Shown here piece by piece: positions 20,681-31,142 of a DNA stretch of 64,000 bases. The notes beneath the pieces were generated by a model. It worked only from the letters and a program-made list of their open reading frames with translations, had not been told where the DNA came from and did not search any database. Within the stretch, counting starts at the first letter, position 1, and every line of letters begins with the position of its first letter. This DNA is from Tubulanus polymorphus (Eukaryota; Nemertea; Palaeonemertea; Tubulaniformes; Tubulanidae), in contig NC_134026.1 in assembly GCF_964204645.1 (NCBI RefSeq), forward strand, positions 18,120,650 to 18,184,649, given 5' to 3'. Made by a program: the position numbers and the translations under genes.

Positions 20681-22273
20681 CTATTTTCGCAACACACTCA
20701 GTTCAATCTGTCCAAGACCATCACCGCGAGTGATCGACTGAACCCAGCCGTCTTCGTACTTGGAATCAAATTTCAAAGTCATTCTATCATTGATTGCCGG
20801 TACAAGTCCATCGTGGCTCATACACCAACAGCCACACAAATTTTTGATCTTTTTCACAAGTTTTGTGATTTCTTTGGGTCCTGACAGGACAATGTTCGGA
20901 AAAATAACAAACGCGACCATTGTAATAGGTGAACAAGTTAACTTCTCTGATGCATCATCTAATAGCGCCACAAATACTTTTTCGACCGAGTCTTCAGAGG
21001 GTAGAATTAAATGTTTTTTAATGTTCGTCTTGAGAGTGTTTAGGATCTCAATCAACTCGAAATCCTCAACCGAAGCGTGAAATCCTATCATAAAGTTCAA
21101 CTTCGTTTCGATGTTGGGGAATATCAATTGATTTTTCGGCTTTTTCAGCATAATGAGTTTACTTTCTATATCTCTGGGTATATCCTGGTGAACGAGTTGT
21201 GTGTAGAAGTGTACATCCATTTGGTCTTTGTCTAGTTTTTGAATTGCTCTGACTCGATATGGTGCGGAATGGAAATCCTTACGACTCTTTTCGATGAATT
21301 TACAAAGTTCCTTTCTGTTGGAGTGTGTCACTTTTCGCACTCCACGACCCCATGTAGCGCACATAGCTATGTGGTCGTTTTGGGTGGTGGTGTCTTTATG
21401 TTGGTTAGCATGGGTAAACATTCGTACACCGTTGTAGATCATATCCCTGAGCACTTGTTTTTCGTTCGGCTTCAATAGGCCGCTTTCATCGTTCAGAACT
21501 TTATATGCGTATTCAGTCATCTTCAGTTCGACAGCCGATGGTGTGTATTGCTCCGTAAAATAATGAATGTCGTGGTACGGAGTGTTGAGGGTATATTTGG
21601 TGACCGTAGAGAAGTCAACTTCAATGATGATCATCCGGTTAAAGTCCCAAGTTGGCTGATTTATAGCTTCATCGACGCTGTTCATGGGTACGTGTTCGTA
21701 ATTTCCGATAAATTTCCCATCTGCATATCGCCAATGCATGGTTTCGTATTGTTCTGATTTGGTTACACTGTTTGTGAGCACCTTGACACTGCTACGAGTC
21801 CATTGGTAGTTTTCAAACATGCTGAGAATCTCCGGCGTCATTTGCTTGTATTCGTTATCGTGCCGATTTCTAACCAACCTCGATAACAATTCCATAGTCA
21901 AGTCCACACACAGATTTTCAATTTGCCACATGTCGGAAATCTGCAAGTATCTGGACATGTCGTCTAGGGATAAACTCTTCAACAGATCGAACTTTGCAAA
22001 TCCATTGGCTTGTGTGGTAGCGATGGATAGATATTCATTTAGAAAGTTAATATCATCGACGTAGAGATCCGGAGCTTGTATGATGTTGTCGGGTATTTCA
22101 AAGTAGGATGTTCTGATGCGATCGATAAAGTCAATGTTTGATGCTAGGATGTGTATGTTGATGGGTACTTTTCCGTCTACGCATTGAATATGATAGTCCG
22201 TGTTATCGAAATGCGCCACCAACGGTGAAACACTGTCTTTGGACCACGGGTACTGTATCTTAGGTTTTCCCAT
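20681..22273 (-). CDS. BTB/POZ-like domain protein, 530 aa
   Basis: An ATG start gives MGKPKIQYPW. Residues ~30-137 have the layout of a BTB/POZ fold: a beta-strand start with VPINIHILASNIDFIDRI, a central acidic stretch, then SRYLQISDMWQIENLCVDL, which matches the typical 'YLQI..L...C...L' helix pair of BTB domains. The remaining ~390 residues have no kelch repeats that I can see, and hold a Cys cluster near the end (NLCGCWCMSHDG). Viral BTB proteins usually act as adaptors for cullin-3 ubiquitin ligases, but here that is inference. Upstream lie CTCACC, TATA-like sequence and three copies of a 20-bp element (22,449-22,508). Confidence 0.6.
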   Translation of the reverse strand: MGKPKIQYPWSKDSVSPLVAHFDNTDYHIQCVDGKVPINIHILASNIDFIDRIRTSYFEIPDNIIQAPDLYVDDINFLNEYLSIATTQANGFAKFDLLKSLSLDDMSRYLQISDMWQIENLCVDLTMELLSRLVRNRHDNEYKQMTPEILSMFENYQWTRSSVKVLTNSVTKSEQYETMHWRYADGKFIGNYEHVPMNSVDEAINQPTWDFNRMIIIEVDFSTVTKYTLNTPYHDIHYFTEQYTPSAVELKMTEYAYKVLNDESGLLKPNEKQVLRDMIYNGVRMFTHANQHKDTTTQNDHIAMCATWGRGVRKVTHSNRKELCKFIEKSRKDFHSAPYRVRAIQKLDKDQMDVHFYTQLVHQDIPRDIESKLIMLKKPKNQLIFPNIETKLNFMIGFHASVEDFELIEILNTLKTNIKKHLILPSEDSVEKVFVALLDDASEKLTCSPITMVAFVIFPNIVLSGPKEITKLVKKIKNLCGCWCMSHDGLVPAINDRMTLKFDSKYEDGWVQSITRGDGLGQIELSVLRK

Positions 22274-22448
22274 GCTGGATGGTAAATGAGATGTGCGTCA
22301 TGTGTGTTGAACTATAAATTCTTTGGTGTCTTGTGGCCAAATGTCCGTTTCTGGTCACACACCTCATTTTAGTACTTTTTCGGGTGAGAAAAATATTTTC
22401 GAACTTATAAAAATGTTACTTTTTGTGTTTGTTTTGTTCCGGACTTTG

Positions 22449-22508
22449 CTTATTTCTCCTCTTGTAACCTTATTTCTCCTCTCGTAACCTTATTTCTCCT
22501 CTTGTAAC
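22449..22508 (+). repeat. three tandem 20-bp units CTTATTTCTCCTCTTGTAAC
   Basis: Three contiguous exact-length copies occur at 22,449, 22,469 and 22,489; the second has C for T at one place. They lie about 175-235 bases upstream of the BTB-like gene start and downstream of the 207-aa gene. The same unit occurs at 32,895-32,996, 39,061-39,100 and 41,102-41,141, so it is a dispersed viral regulatory or replication element candidate. Confidence 0.85.
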
Positions 22509-22676
22509 CCGCACGATGTTCTTTTTCTATGGTCCACAAATACAATTGCAGAGAGTTTGGAATCCAATAATTCCGTTAAATCTTCATCCTTGACACAATA
22601 TTGATATCCAATATAATGGAGAAATAAGCAAACTCAACCGAACACAACCAAACACCAACTTCAAAGTTTGAATTGA

Positions 22677-23300
22677 TTACAAACAATTTATTGCAGGTCT
22701 ACAGAATGTATAATCAATTGGATTTTCAATACGTATATGATTTTCAATGTCTTTTCTGTTTTCTAGGTTGCCAGGGGTAAGTTGGACGAATTCTCCATCA
22801 ACGTTTTTGTTCAATACCATTGTCCAAGAACGCATAAACTTTTTCGTGTTGGCATCAGCGTGAAAAAACACACCATTGTCCAAAACAATCTGTTTCAATT
22901 CATCATACACTTCTTGAAACAAGTCGTCGTAATATCCATCCATCTCTGTTGTTTTTGCACTGTATACAGAAACAACCAGTTCATGTGTATCAGTAGAGTA
23001 ATGTATCACTATTGGTGAATTCTGGGTATCGTCGTTAGCACGTTTGGCAAATTTCAATGTCGTAAGGAAATCAAACCAAGTCAATCTATCGGTATCATCG
23101 CCGTAAGGTTTTAAGACTAAAATCGTCAACTCCCTTTCATTTACTCGATGTTCGTATATGCGATAAATTCGTTTATTATTTTCATTCCTTAGCGTGTTGA
23201 GATTTTCATTGAGATTCGTATCAAACATTGCATCGGTCATTGGTATGATGACCATTTTACTTTTAATGGGTGTTGGTGTCGCAGGTGCTGCTGCTTCCAT
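22677..23300 (-). CDS. hypothetical viral protein, 207 aa
   Basis: The longer frame begins at a GTG at 23342; the ATG at 23300 (MEAAAPATPTPIKSK) is preferred. It follows the polymerase gene on the same strand, with the polymerase TAA only 20 bases upstream, so co-transcription is likely. After a short Ala/Pro-rich arm the protein looks compact and globular (YRIYEHRVNERELTILVLKP, NSPIVIHYSTDTHELVVSVY), with alternating strands and helices. It has no membrane segment and no named motif. AATAAA in its own strand lies inside the last codons (plus-strand TTTATT at 22,687), so the mRNA end sits just past the stop. Confidence 0.75.
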   Translation of the reverse strand: MEAAAPATPTPIKSKMVIIPMTDAMFDTNLNENLNTLRNENNKRIYRIYEHRVNERELTILVLKPYGDDTDRLTWFDFLTTLKFAKRANDDTQNSPIVIHYSTDTHELVVSVYSAKTTEMDGYYDDLFQEVYDELKQIVLDNGVFFHADANTKKFMRSWTMVLNKNVDGEFVQLTPGNLENRKDIENHIRIENPIDYTFCRPAINCL

Positions 23301-23320
23301 GATTCTGCAATGTGGAATGA

Positions 23321-26300
23321 TTACAATTTTGGTACGAAACACAATTTTGTTTGTACCAGGTTACTATTTCTTGTAACGTTTTTTGTCTCTATGTATATCA
23401 CATCATCATCGTCCAGAAAGTCCGAATCTGTACATTGTACCGTGGTTGAAGTTGAGGCTTGAGGCAGTAATGTGGTTGGTGTCGGTGCTGTGACTGTCTG
23501 AGCGGTACCAAACGACATTTTTTCACGAGGGGTATGCAACTTTCCGAATATCTCACTATCTACTGCTCGGTCTTTGACATGGGTAATTGGAATAGTACAG
23601 GGAGTCATGGTTGTCCCTCCATATCTATTTTTTGGAACACATGATATTTCCAACTCCATCAAATCCTGAAAAAACACCATTTTCAGACAGTTGTCAGGGT
23701 TTTTCAGTGATCTGCTCAACTTTTGCTCTAGTAACGGGATTAATTCGTCAATGTACACACATAAACCAGGTTGTCTGCGGACCCAGTGACTTTGTTGTCT
23801 TTCATCGTCTCTTACGATTTCACATGGAATTACAATGTCTTGGAGCGGCTTTTTAAAGTGTAATCGCGACCTTTTAGTTTTCTTGTGATCAAATGTGGTC
23901 GTGTTGACACTGAATGTGGCTGAGTTGAGAATCGGGGTAAATTGTACAACTCTATAGACATTTTTGCCTATATCCACGATATCACGCATTTTTTGAAGTG
24001 CGGATAACAAGAGATCACCATTACATTTGTAGGCGAACGTGTTTTGACGATTTAGACAAAACGAATCGTTGTTGACTAATTCAGAATAGCCATTAACGTT
24101 GTCTGTGATAAACGGCGTGGTCATTGTTTGAATCGTGTACGGGTACATATCAACTATGCAGTAGTCGGGTATGATTGGAGATTTTTTCTTCTGAGTTAAC
24201 ATCACGCGTTCGTTCAACCAAGTGTTGTAGTCTGGTCCGATCGATACACATTTCGGCTCAGATGTGACTTTGTTGATGAAATCTTTTCCGGATTTATGTA
24301 TCGTGTATAAGGTAGAGTGTTGAATTGATATCACGAACCATCTAAAGTCCATCAATTCTCGACCTCGATTTGTGTAGAGTGCCCACAGATCGACGGTCTT
24401 GTGTGTTTCATCTGTTGTGGACAGATTCAACTTGTGCGTGGATAGTATCGGTGAAGAGTTGCCATCCACGCACTCTTCTGCCCACTTGGTAATCAATTGA
24501 TCTGTGGTGGTGGGTTCACCGATAGCCGCAAAATCATCAAAAGTTGAAATTGCGTAGTTACCAGACATCATAACTCGCAAACACATCCGATCCATAGGGT
24601 ATGAGTCCAAATTGTTCATATAGTTGAGTGCCCTTTCACTGAGATTACCAACTAAGTTGTTTCTGAGTTGTTTTCGTTTTATTTCACCATCTGTCATGGA
24701 CTTGGTCTGTTGAATGGTTGAGAATATTTTGCTATGTTTATTGGCAATAGCACCGTGTTTCATACTGCTGCCTATGGACGATGTTTTTTTGTCTTCTATG
24801 GTGAGTATGAGATGTTTGGCTTCTTCTTTGAGTTTGTTCACTGTCATTATGGATGTATTCAACATCAAAGTGTCTCGCATGTCGGTCATTTCTTTCATAG
24901 CCGATCTGAAAGTTCTGGTTTTTCGGTATTGGTCCGGGGTATACTTGAACCCGTATCTTTCTGAATCGGCTACCATCGTCTTGTCAAATTTTGTCAAATC
25001 AGCTGAAGTCAACTTTTTCATTTTCTGACTCTCTTCTTTGCGTTTTATTTCCTCCTTTTCTATCGGGCAGTTGACCAGAATTGTGTCCAACAATTTCTTC
25101 TGAGTACCGCTAATCTGTGCTTGGCACGATCTGGTGAGCGTTACATACATCGGTGCCTTGTCTAGGGGTAAATTTTTCTTTTTACATTCCTTGGCGGCTG
25201 CTTTCGTTGCGACAGTTTTCATTTTTTCCATATCACCGACTTTTTCTTTGCTCTGGACTTTGCTCGGGTCTAACAGTTTTAGACCACAGCAGAGTTGTTG
25301 GCGCAGGTCGTCTTTTTCCTCGGTAGATAATATTTGGTTTAACTTTGTCTCTATTTCATCTATGACTTCTTCGATGAGAATTGTTCTGTAGGCCATATGA
25401 TAGACTTCTTCGCCGTAGGTAAGTGAACCGATAGGATCTCTGTCCAGCAACAGGTACATGCTGCCGTACTGCATTTGAGTTTTTAGCTTGGTTGCAGTAT
25501 TTTTCATTCCGACTAGCCCGGCAACGTGAAACGATACAACATATTCTCCTCCACCACCCTTTTCCACCTTGGGTCCGCAGTAATTTTTCTGTCCCTGGCA
25601 GACTGTTCCACGATGAAAGTATTTTTCGAAGAGGAATTTACTTGGCGCCTGATCTCTGTTGGCAAATTCCAAGTACTCGTCAACGATTGTCAAAGAGTGG
25701 GTAATTATGGTCTTTGTGCCGCTTTTCTCAGGGAGGCCAAGTTTTTTGGCAAAAGTCGACAAGTCGCTAAATTCTAACTCTGAACCGAAGAGTAGAAAGT
25801 CAGAATCTGTATCGGCATTGGCAATTTTTTCCGCATACCATTTTTGAGTTATTTTTGCAATATAGTCTGAATACCACGTTTGCCATATATGTGCCATTCT
25901 AAGAGTTTGATTTCGTCCGTACTTGGTAACAAGTGCCGATATGAGGGCCAACATGACACCACAAAATCCATAGACTATATTCAGCAAAAGTTTTAAAGCC
26001 TTTTGATTTTGATCGTAGTTGGCCTTTTTGAAGGGATCTTTTTCGGTCGCCATGAGTCGTTTAAAGTGTAGTCTGTTGCCCAACATATCGTCACAGGTGA
26101 AACTTTCGATGGTTTTGTATTGATCAGCTTTTATTTTTGCCACCACCAAGTTGACGATATTCCCATCTAAATCGACCGTAGTTAACATCTCCATGTCGTA
26201 GTGAACTCCCCGTTTCAAATTATTTCGCTTGATGTACTCCATCGTGACCATACCGGTCATGCCAACATTTTCCTTCATGATTGCCCTTGGGTACATGTTG

Positions 26301-29300
26301 GTGGCATCGACACAAGCGCAAGGTGTGCCTATAAACTCGGGTACTGCTCCTCGAATGCCGCCAGGTTGTTTCAACTGTTCAAAGTGTTTTATGGCGTCGT
26401 ATTTGAAGCCCGGTTTCTTCATGTCTTCTTCGGTAATTTTCTTGGATGTGCCAGGCATGACGGTTTTATCGAACCAAGTCCCATTGTTGGCTAGGACTCC
26501 ACTGACCATGCACATTGGCGCGTCTTCGTAAATCGTCCGCGGTGGTTGCACCGTTTTCATACAGACTGTTGTGGTGAAAGCCAAAGATTCCTTTTGGATG
26601 TACATGATGGCGGGTAGTAACACATCGATCAAGTTGTACTCTAGGATGATGTCGGTTTCACCGTTCCGATAAGTATCCAATAGATTCGTGTACTTTACTT
26701 TTTCGTGTTCCAATTTCTTTATGCCCAGTTGACGAAACGTGGCTGTGGATAAATCAATCATCTTGGCGGCATTCTGTGCCACCAACGGCATCATGTCCAC
26801 ATAGGTGCTGTTGTTGACGGCAATGTACTTGATTCTTTTGAAAATATCGTTTACGCCTTGCACACCTTCTATGGCAGCCATCTGTTGGGTTTTTTCATCT
26901 TCAGACAGGTATCCTTCGTCCTCAGGATCATTGGCAAATTCCTCGAAAGCAACATCAACACAATGATTGTCCATGTCATCGAAAAATACGCTATCATCGT
27001 CGCTATTGTCAGTTGTAGTATCGCCCTTGCGCCGTCTTTTACTCGTCGTTGTACTGCAGCTTGTAGTGCTATCGACCGATTCGTAGCCACTGATCGTGTT
27101 GTTATTTAAGCCACTCATCGAGGTTGAAGCACCGTTTTGAAGAAGTCGTTTTTTACCCGACGGATTGTTGCTGCTAGTGGATGAAGGTGCTCGTTTACGC
27201 TTGCCTGTGGATTTTTTGACAGCACCGGAACTTTTTTTCGATCTGGTACTTTTCCACCACTCGTATGAGACCTCTCTGGGTATATCGGGTGGTAGAACGA
27301 AATATTTGACGAAATCAGCCGCTTCCTTGTCAACTTCCGAATTCATGATTTCCGTCAGTTTCGTGGACGTGCCACCAGCTATGCGTCGATTACCTCTGAT
27401 CATTTCCCAGTCGCGTTTTCTCTTGTCTATAACTTTTGCTTGTTCTTCACCGTTGACTTTGAAGACCAATTTTGCCTTGGTATCCATTCGATGTGATAGA
27501 CAGAGGTGGAATGCATTGTTGAACATGCTCTTAGGTTTTGTGATTTTGTTGGCAGTTTTATTGTTGCGTTTTTGCTTCAATTCTAGCACGTATTCCTTAG
27601 GTTCAATTTTGCCGCTAACACAGGGAACCGTAGCCCGCATTCTATTTTCGAAAACACTCCAATCGAAACAAGTACTGTTGTAACCGATCAGTATGGGACA
27701 GTCTCTTAGATAGAGCGTCATTTTTACAATCAACTCTGCTTCCGTGTCGCATTCTTCAATAAAAACCGTTTCGTTGGGTATCATGTTCAAGTCGACTTTT
27801 TTAAGAAACGCATTAAGTTTCTCTTGCACCTCTTCATCGTCTGGATCACCTTTTATGTGGAGTTTTACATCTTCGATGATTTTTTCCAAGTCCCCACTAC
27901 CTTCCGTTTTTTGTTTTGGTGGAGGCTTGCCGGTTTTTGGATCATTCGGCGGCTTGACTAGGAATAAAACATGTTCTTGAAATGTATAGTTGCCTTGTGG
28001 CGTTTTCTCGTGATTGAACTTGGATGCTACCGCAGATATGATTGGATCACATTGTGATGTGGGTATGGCATTTTTTTCAAAGCCTGTTTCCAAATCGATC
28101 GACACGCACTCTAAATTGGTTACTATCGTCTTGGCAATTTCTTCTCGTGTTTCGTTGCGTTGTTTTGAGACATTTTTGTCTTCTAACGCGACTATCTCTG
28201 TTCTCCAAAACGTAGTGGCCACATTTCGTAGAGCTGATGTAATTTCTACAAGTCTCAGCCGGACTTGGTCGATAATATCAGAGGTGACAATGCATTCTGC
28301 GTTCAACACACCACTTCTGCTAGCCATACTGCTCATTTCAAACACAAAATGGGAGAAGACATCGTCAGATTGGTACAAGTTGACATTTTTCGTAAGTGGG
28401 TGCAACACTTTACGTTTCAAGTCCTTGTCCCATGATATTATGAGAGGTTCTGCAGCATCGTTTAGTTCATCTCTCATTTCTTTCAACAATTCGGCTAATT
28501 GGTGGACTTGTCTTTTCATTATATAGCCGGAAAGCTTTCTCGTATAATCCCATTCTTTTCGTTTGTAGTTGATAGAGTAGTCAACATCATCTTCGGTGAA
28601 ATCTGCCCCAGCGTCTTCAAAACGCTCGGTTACGTTGATTCGTTCGGTCTCAGCCTTGCGCCGAATTTCTTCTCTGTAAACTTTAGTGATTTCTTCGTTC
28701 ATTTTCTCAGCATCCATATGATACCAATGTTCGGGTATAATTTGGGTATCGTCGTCATAGTAGACTTCATCAGCGCCGAGTGGATCTTTGACATCGTTTT
28801 CACAGCACAGATCTATAGTCTCGGCCAGCTTTCTCGCTAATTTCGTCAATAATTTGCCCTTGTACGTGTTCGGTTCAAGTTGACGAAAATCTAATGAACC
28901 CAACAGCTCATTTTCTTCCTCATCGATGTCCATGCACTCGGAGTCGTCATTTGGCAGCGGTTCTACAATCTCAATCTCCCTATCGCTGTAGGGAAACGTG
29001 ATGTCTTTGTAGTAGACATGACTTTGAAAATATTTAATTTCATCGTCTTTTTCACGTCGAGATTTAATGTGGGGTAAAGTCGCATCAAACGAAGACATTG
29101 CCTCTTCGTTATAAAAGCCGTGGGTTTGGGTATTGTTGGCAGATGTGTTTTGATTATTGTCTCCATTACAAAGTGTCTCGTAGTCCCAAGTTTTATGTTG
29201 GTCAATTTCAATTTCAGAAGAGCATTGTTGTTGTCTGGCAGTATCTCTGCGCATAACACCTATCGGTTTGGTACTTTTCGAAACCATGTGACGGGTATAG

Positions 29301-29980
29301 CCAGTGATGGCCGTATCGTGAATCTCGTGGGTAAAATCTTCGGAGTAGGGTCCGTTTTCCAACGCGGCCAATAACTTGTAAGGACTTGGGCCGCTGCCGG
29401 TACATATTAGTTTGATGGCATGTTTTGGTCCGCACACTGCCTGTTTGAATGTCCTGATCACAGTTAGTTTTGCATCGACAATCGATTTCAGCCAACCACC
29501 GTACGGTCCTCGTAAATAGTTTAGAAACTTCGTTATCGTTCTTGTGTTGGCATAGCTTAATGCACGACTTTGCGATTTGAATCGTATAAAGATTGCATTT
29601 CTTGGTCCATGATAGTACAAGTACAGGGCACGATGACCGTTTATGATTGTTGAATTGGACGTCAGACGCCTGCAATCGAAAACCATCGGTTTTACAAAGA
29701 GACTGGCATCTGTGTATATACCGTCGATGGTTAATCGGTCGATGTGTTGTTTTTCTTCGATACATCGTTTCAATACTTGTTGGGGTACACCGTCTTTGTC
29801 TAATTTTTGCCTGGGGTCTGAATAGACCAAATGTTCTTCTTGACAAACGTTAGAGTAGTGGATATTGAGATCGGTGGTTGTTGAAGAATCATTGTGATTT
29901 AGTTTTCTGTTCCAAAACTCTTTTTCTTCATTCACACTTTGTCTACTTGTAACAGCACCCCCGCTTTGTAAATTTTTCAT
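23321..29980 (-). CDS. family B DNA polymerase, very large and divergent, 2219 aa
   Basis: Proofreading and polymerase motifs appear in order. Exo I is SIDLETG (~627-633, D and E present), Exo II is GYNSTCFDW (~766-774), and Exo III is EYNLIDVLLP (~1114-1123). Motif A is VDATNMYPRAI (~1224-1234), motif B is KALKLLLNIVYGFCGV (~1327-1342), motif C is ADTDSD (~1389-1394), and a KKYxG-like QKNYCG is at ~1464. All catalytic acids are visible, so the enzyme should be active. A basic Ser-rich insertion (~905-1045; KKSTGKRKRAPSS) splits Exo II from Exo III. About 700 residues after the thumb region have no recognised domain. Cellular family B enzymes are about 1,000 residues; nimavirus polymerases are known to exceed 2,300. 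Motif A with TNMYP rather than SLYPS is unusual. It would replicate the viral genome in the nucleus. Confidence 0.93.
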   Translation of the reverse strand: MKNLQSGGAVTSRQSVNEEKEFWNRKLNHNDSSTTTDLNIHYSNVCQEEHLVYSDPRQKLDKDGVPQQVLKRCIEEKQHIDRLTIDGIYTDASLFVKPMVFDCRRLTSNSTIINGHRALYLYYHGPRNAIFIRFKSQSRALSYANTRTITKFLNYLRGPYGGWLKSIVDAKLTVIRTFKQAVCGPKHAIKLICTGSGPSPYKLLAALENGPYSEDFTHEIHDTAITGYTRHMVSKSTKPIGVMRRDTARQQQCSSEIEIDQHKTWDYETLCNGDNNQNTSANNTQTHGFYNEEAMSSFDATLPHIKSRREKDDEIKYFQSHVYYKDITFPYSDREIEIVEPLPNDDSECMDIDEEENELLGSLDFRQLEPNTYKGKLLTKLARKLAETIDLCCENDVKDPLGADEVYYDDDTQIIPEHWYHMDAEKMNEEITKVYREEIRRKAETERINVTERFEDAGADFTEDDVDYSINYKRKEWDYTRKLSGYIMKRQVHQLAELLKEMRDELNDAAEPLIISWDKDLKRKVLHPLTKNVNLYQSDDVFSHFVFEMSSMASRSGVLNAECIVTSDIIDQVRLRLVEITSALRNVATTFWRTEIVALEDKNVSKQRNETREEIAKTIVTNLECVSIDLETGFEKNAIPTSQCDPIISAVASKFNHEKTPQGNYTFQEHVLFLVKPPNDPKTGKPPPKQKTEGSGDLEKIIEDVKLHIKGDPDDEEVQEKLNAFLKKVDLNMIPNETVFIEECDTEAELIVKMTLYLRDCPILIGYNSTCFDWSVFENRMRATVPCVSGKIEPKEYVLELKQKRNNKTANKITKPKSMFNNAFHLCLSHRMDTKAKLVFKVNGEEQAKVIDKRKRDWEMIRGNRRIAGGTSTKLTEIMNSEVDKEAADFVKYFVLPPDIPREVSYEWWKSTRSKKSSGAVKKSTGKRKRAPSSTSSNNPSGKKRLLQNGASTSMSGLNNNTISGYESVDSTTSCSTTTSKRRRKGDTTTDNSDDDSVFFDDMDNHCVDVAFEEFANDPEDEGYLSEDEKTQQMAAIEGVQGVNDIFKRIKYIAVNNSTYVDMMPLVAQNAAKMIDLSTATFRQLGIKKLEHEKVKYTNLLDTYRNGETDIILEYNLIDVLLPAIMYIQKESLAFTTTVCMKTVQPPRTIYEDAPMCMVSGVLANNGTWFDKTVMPGTSKKITEEDMKKPGFKYDAIKHFEQLKQPGGIRGAVPEFIGTPCACVDATNMYPRAIMKENVGMTGMVTMEYIKRNNLKRGVHYDMEMLTTVDLDGNIVNLVVAKIKADQYKTIESFTCDDMLGNRLHFKRLMATEKDPFKKANYDQNQKALKLLLNIVYGFCGVMLALISALVTKYGRNQTLRMAHIWQTWYSDYIAKITQKWYAEKIANADTDSDFLLFGSELEFSDLSTFAKKLGLPEKSGTKTIITHSLTIVDEYLEFANRDQAPSKFLFEKYFHRGTVCQGQKNYCGPKVEKGGGGEYVVSFHVAGLVGMKNTATKLKTQMQYGSMYLLLDRDPIGSLTYGEEVYHMAYRTILIEEVIDEIETKLNQILSTEEKDDLRQQLCCGLKLLDPSKVQSKEKVGDMEKMKTVATKAAAKECKKKNLPLDKAPMYVTLTRSCQAQISGTQKKLLDTILVNCPIEKEEIKRKEESQKMKKLTSADLTKFDKTMVADSERYGFKYTPDQYRKTRTFRSAMKEMTDMRDTLMLNTSIMTVNKLKEEAKHLILTIEDKKTSSIGSSMKHGAIANKHSKIFSTIQQTKSMTDGEIKRKQLRNNLVGNLSERALNYMNNLDSYPMDRMCLRVMMSGNYAISTFDDFAAIGEPTTTDQLITKWAEECVDGNSSPILSTHKLNLSTTDETHKTVDLWALYTNRGRELMDFRWFVISIQHSTLYTIHKSGKDFINKVTSEPKCVSIGPDYNTWLNERVMLTQKKKSPIIPDYCIVDMYPYTIQTMTTPFITDNVNGYSELVNNDSFCLNRQNTFAYKCNGDLLLSALQKMRDIVDIGKNVYRVVQFTPILNSATFSVNTTTFDHKKTKRSRLHFKKPLQDIVIPCEIVRDDERQQSHWVRRQPGLCVYIDELIPLLEQKLSRSLKNPDNCLKMVFFQDLMELEISCVPKNRYGGTTMTPCTIPITHVKDRAVDSEIFGKLHTPREKMSFGTAQTVTAPTPTTLLPQASTSTTVQCTDSDFLDDDDVIYIETKNVTRNSNLVQTKLCFVPKL

Positions 29981-30260
29981 TGTAGCACACCTCGGCGGGT
30001 TGGTTGTCCACTAATGCCCTAATGGTTAAAATTTCAGACATTATATAAAATCGGACTTGTTATTTTTTTAACTTTTATAACATTTTTGTATCTCAAAAAA
30101 TGTAACTTCTTGGTACACACATGGAGAGGATACTTTATTAGGAATTACCCAAAAAGTCACATAAATTCCATCAACCCATGCGAACCTATAACATTTCTAC
30201 CTTTACTGCCAAGCTGTTAGCACACGCTTTTAGCCACTCCTGAGTGAATAAGAAACAAAA
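29981..30260. promoter_or_regulatory. divergent promoter region of the DNA polymerase and a 240-aa gene
   Basis: On the minus strand the polymerase has TATATAATG-like sequence about 60 bases before its ATG, and a GTTATAAAAG box further up. AAAATGTAAC and TATAACATTT occur twice, as in other viral gaps. No 20-bp CTTATTTCTCCTC unit is present here. Confidence 0.5.
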
Positions 30261-30983
30261 ATGGGATTTTTACCAAATCGCAAATGGTTGATTGAGGTAG
30301 ATGAATTGCAAAAGGAGCATTTTCATCGCCCACCACCAGCACCACCACAGATACTGGATGATGACGATAACGATGCCGATGACGAAGATGCCGAGTACGA
30401 TTTACAAGAAATGCAGGCCGCCAACTCTGTGTGCAATTACTTGAACAGACTTCGCTTTATGGCAAACATTGAATCTCTAACTGTAAAGCATGTAAAAGAC
30501 AATATAATGCAGTATAACTCGGCAATCACATCGCCGATAACGCAAAGGGATAGGACAATGTCCAATTCAGCATCGTCGCTTACCAATCCAACGACACCGA
30601 TTAACACTATCAAAACGGCAACTATCCCAAAATCGGCTGTACGTACTATCGAAGAATTTGACTCGGCGTTTACCCACATCGTAAAGAACGTTTACAATTT
30701 GGAAAATATATCGGATATCTTTGTTCGTGGCAGCAGAGACATGGACAGTAATCTTCAATTATTGTACGAGATTTTATGTGATTTCTCTGCTTGGATAGAC
30801 TCGTCGTGTTACTCTGAATGCAAAGACTTTGAGACACTGCTACACCGCAGTAAAATTAACTTTTTCTCGCAAAATGCCCGTATTTTAGGATCACTGCTAT
30901 TGGGTATGGTGATGGACTGTGATCACGAATCTGTAATGCCAGAATGCAAAGAACTGTATGGACAGGCTATCGAAACAATGTAA
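30261..30983 (+). CDS. hypothetical viral protein, 240 aa
   Basis: The ATG context is CAAAAATGGG. The product starts MGFLPNRKWLIEVDELQKEH, then a Pro-rich patch (PPPAPPQ) and an acidic run (DDDDNDADDEDAEYD, ~32-46), then a Ser/Thr linker and a C-terminal helical domain with several cysteines (CDFSAWIDSSCYSECKDFE). No membrane segment is seen. AATAAA at 31,021 follows the stop. It converges with the four-pass membrane protein gene. The function is unknown. Confidence 0.75.
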   Translation: MGFLPNRKWLIEVDELQKEHFHRPPPAPPQILDDDDNDADDEDAEYDLQEMQAANSVCNYLNRLRFMANIESLTVKHVKDNIMQYNSAITSPITQRDRTMSNSASSLTNPTTPINTIKTATIPKSAVRTIEEFDSAFTHIVKNVYNLENISDIFVRGSRDMDSNLQLLYEILCDFSAWIDSSCYSECKDFETLLHRSKINFFSQNARILGSLLLGMVMDCDHESVMPECKELYGQAIETM

Positions 30984-31142
30984 TAACATTCACACAATTA
31001 ATTTTTCTCAAAAGTAGATAAATAAAAAAACGTCAAATCTCTGTGTTATATGTTGTGATAATAAAATTTATTGTTAATTTATGTTACAAAAAATCAGCTT
31101 TTTATTTCATTTAACATTTTGTACAGGTCATTTTGTCATCAT

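Noticed and set aside
29214-29846. 210-codon minus-strand ORF inside the polymerase gene
   Set aside because: Alternate frame of the polymerase N-terminus without supporting features.
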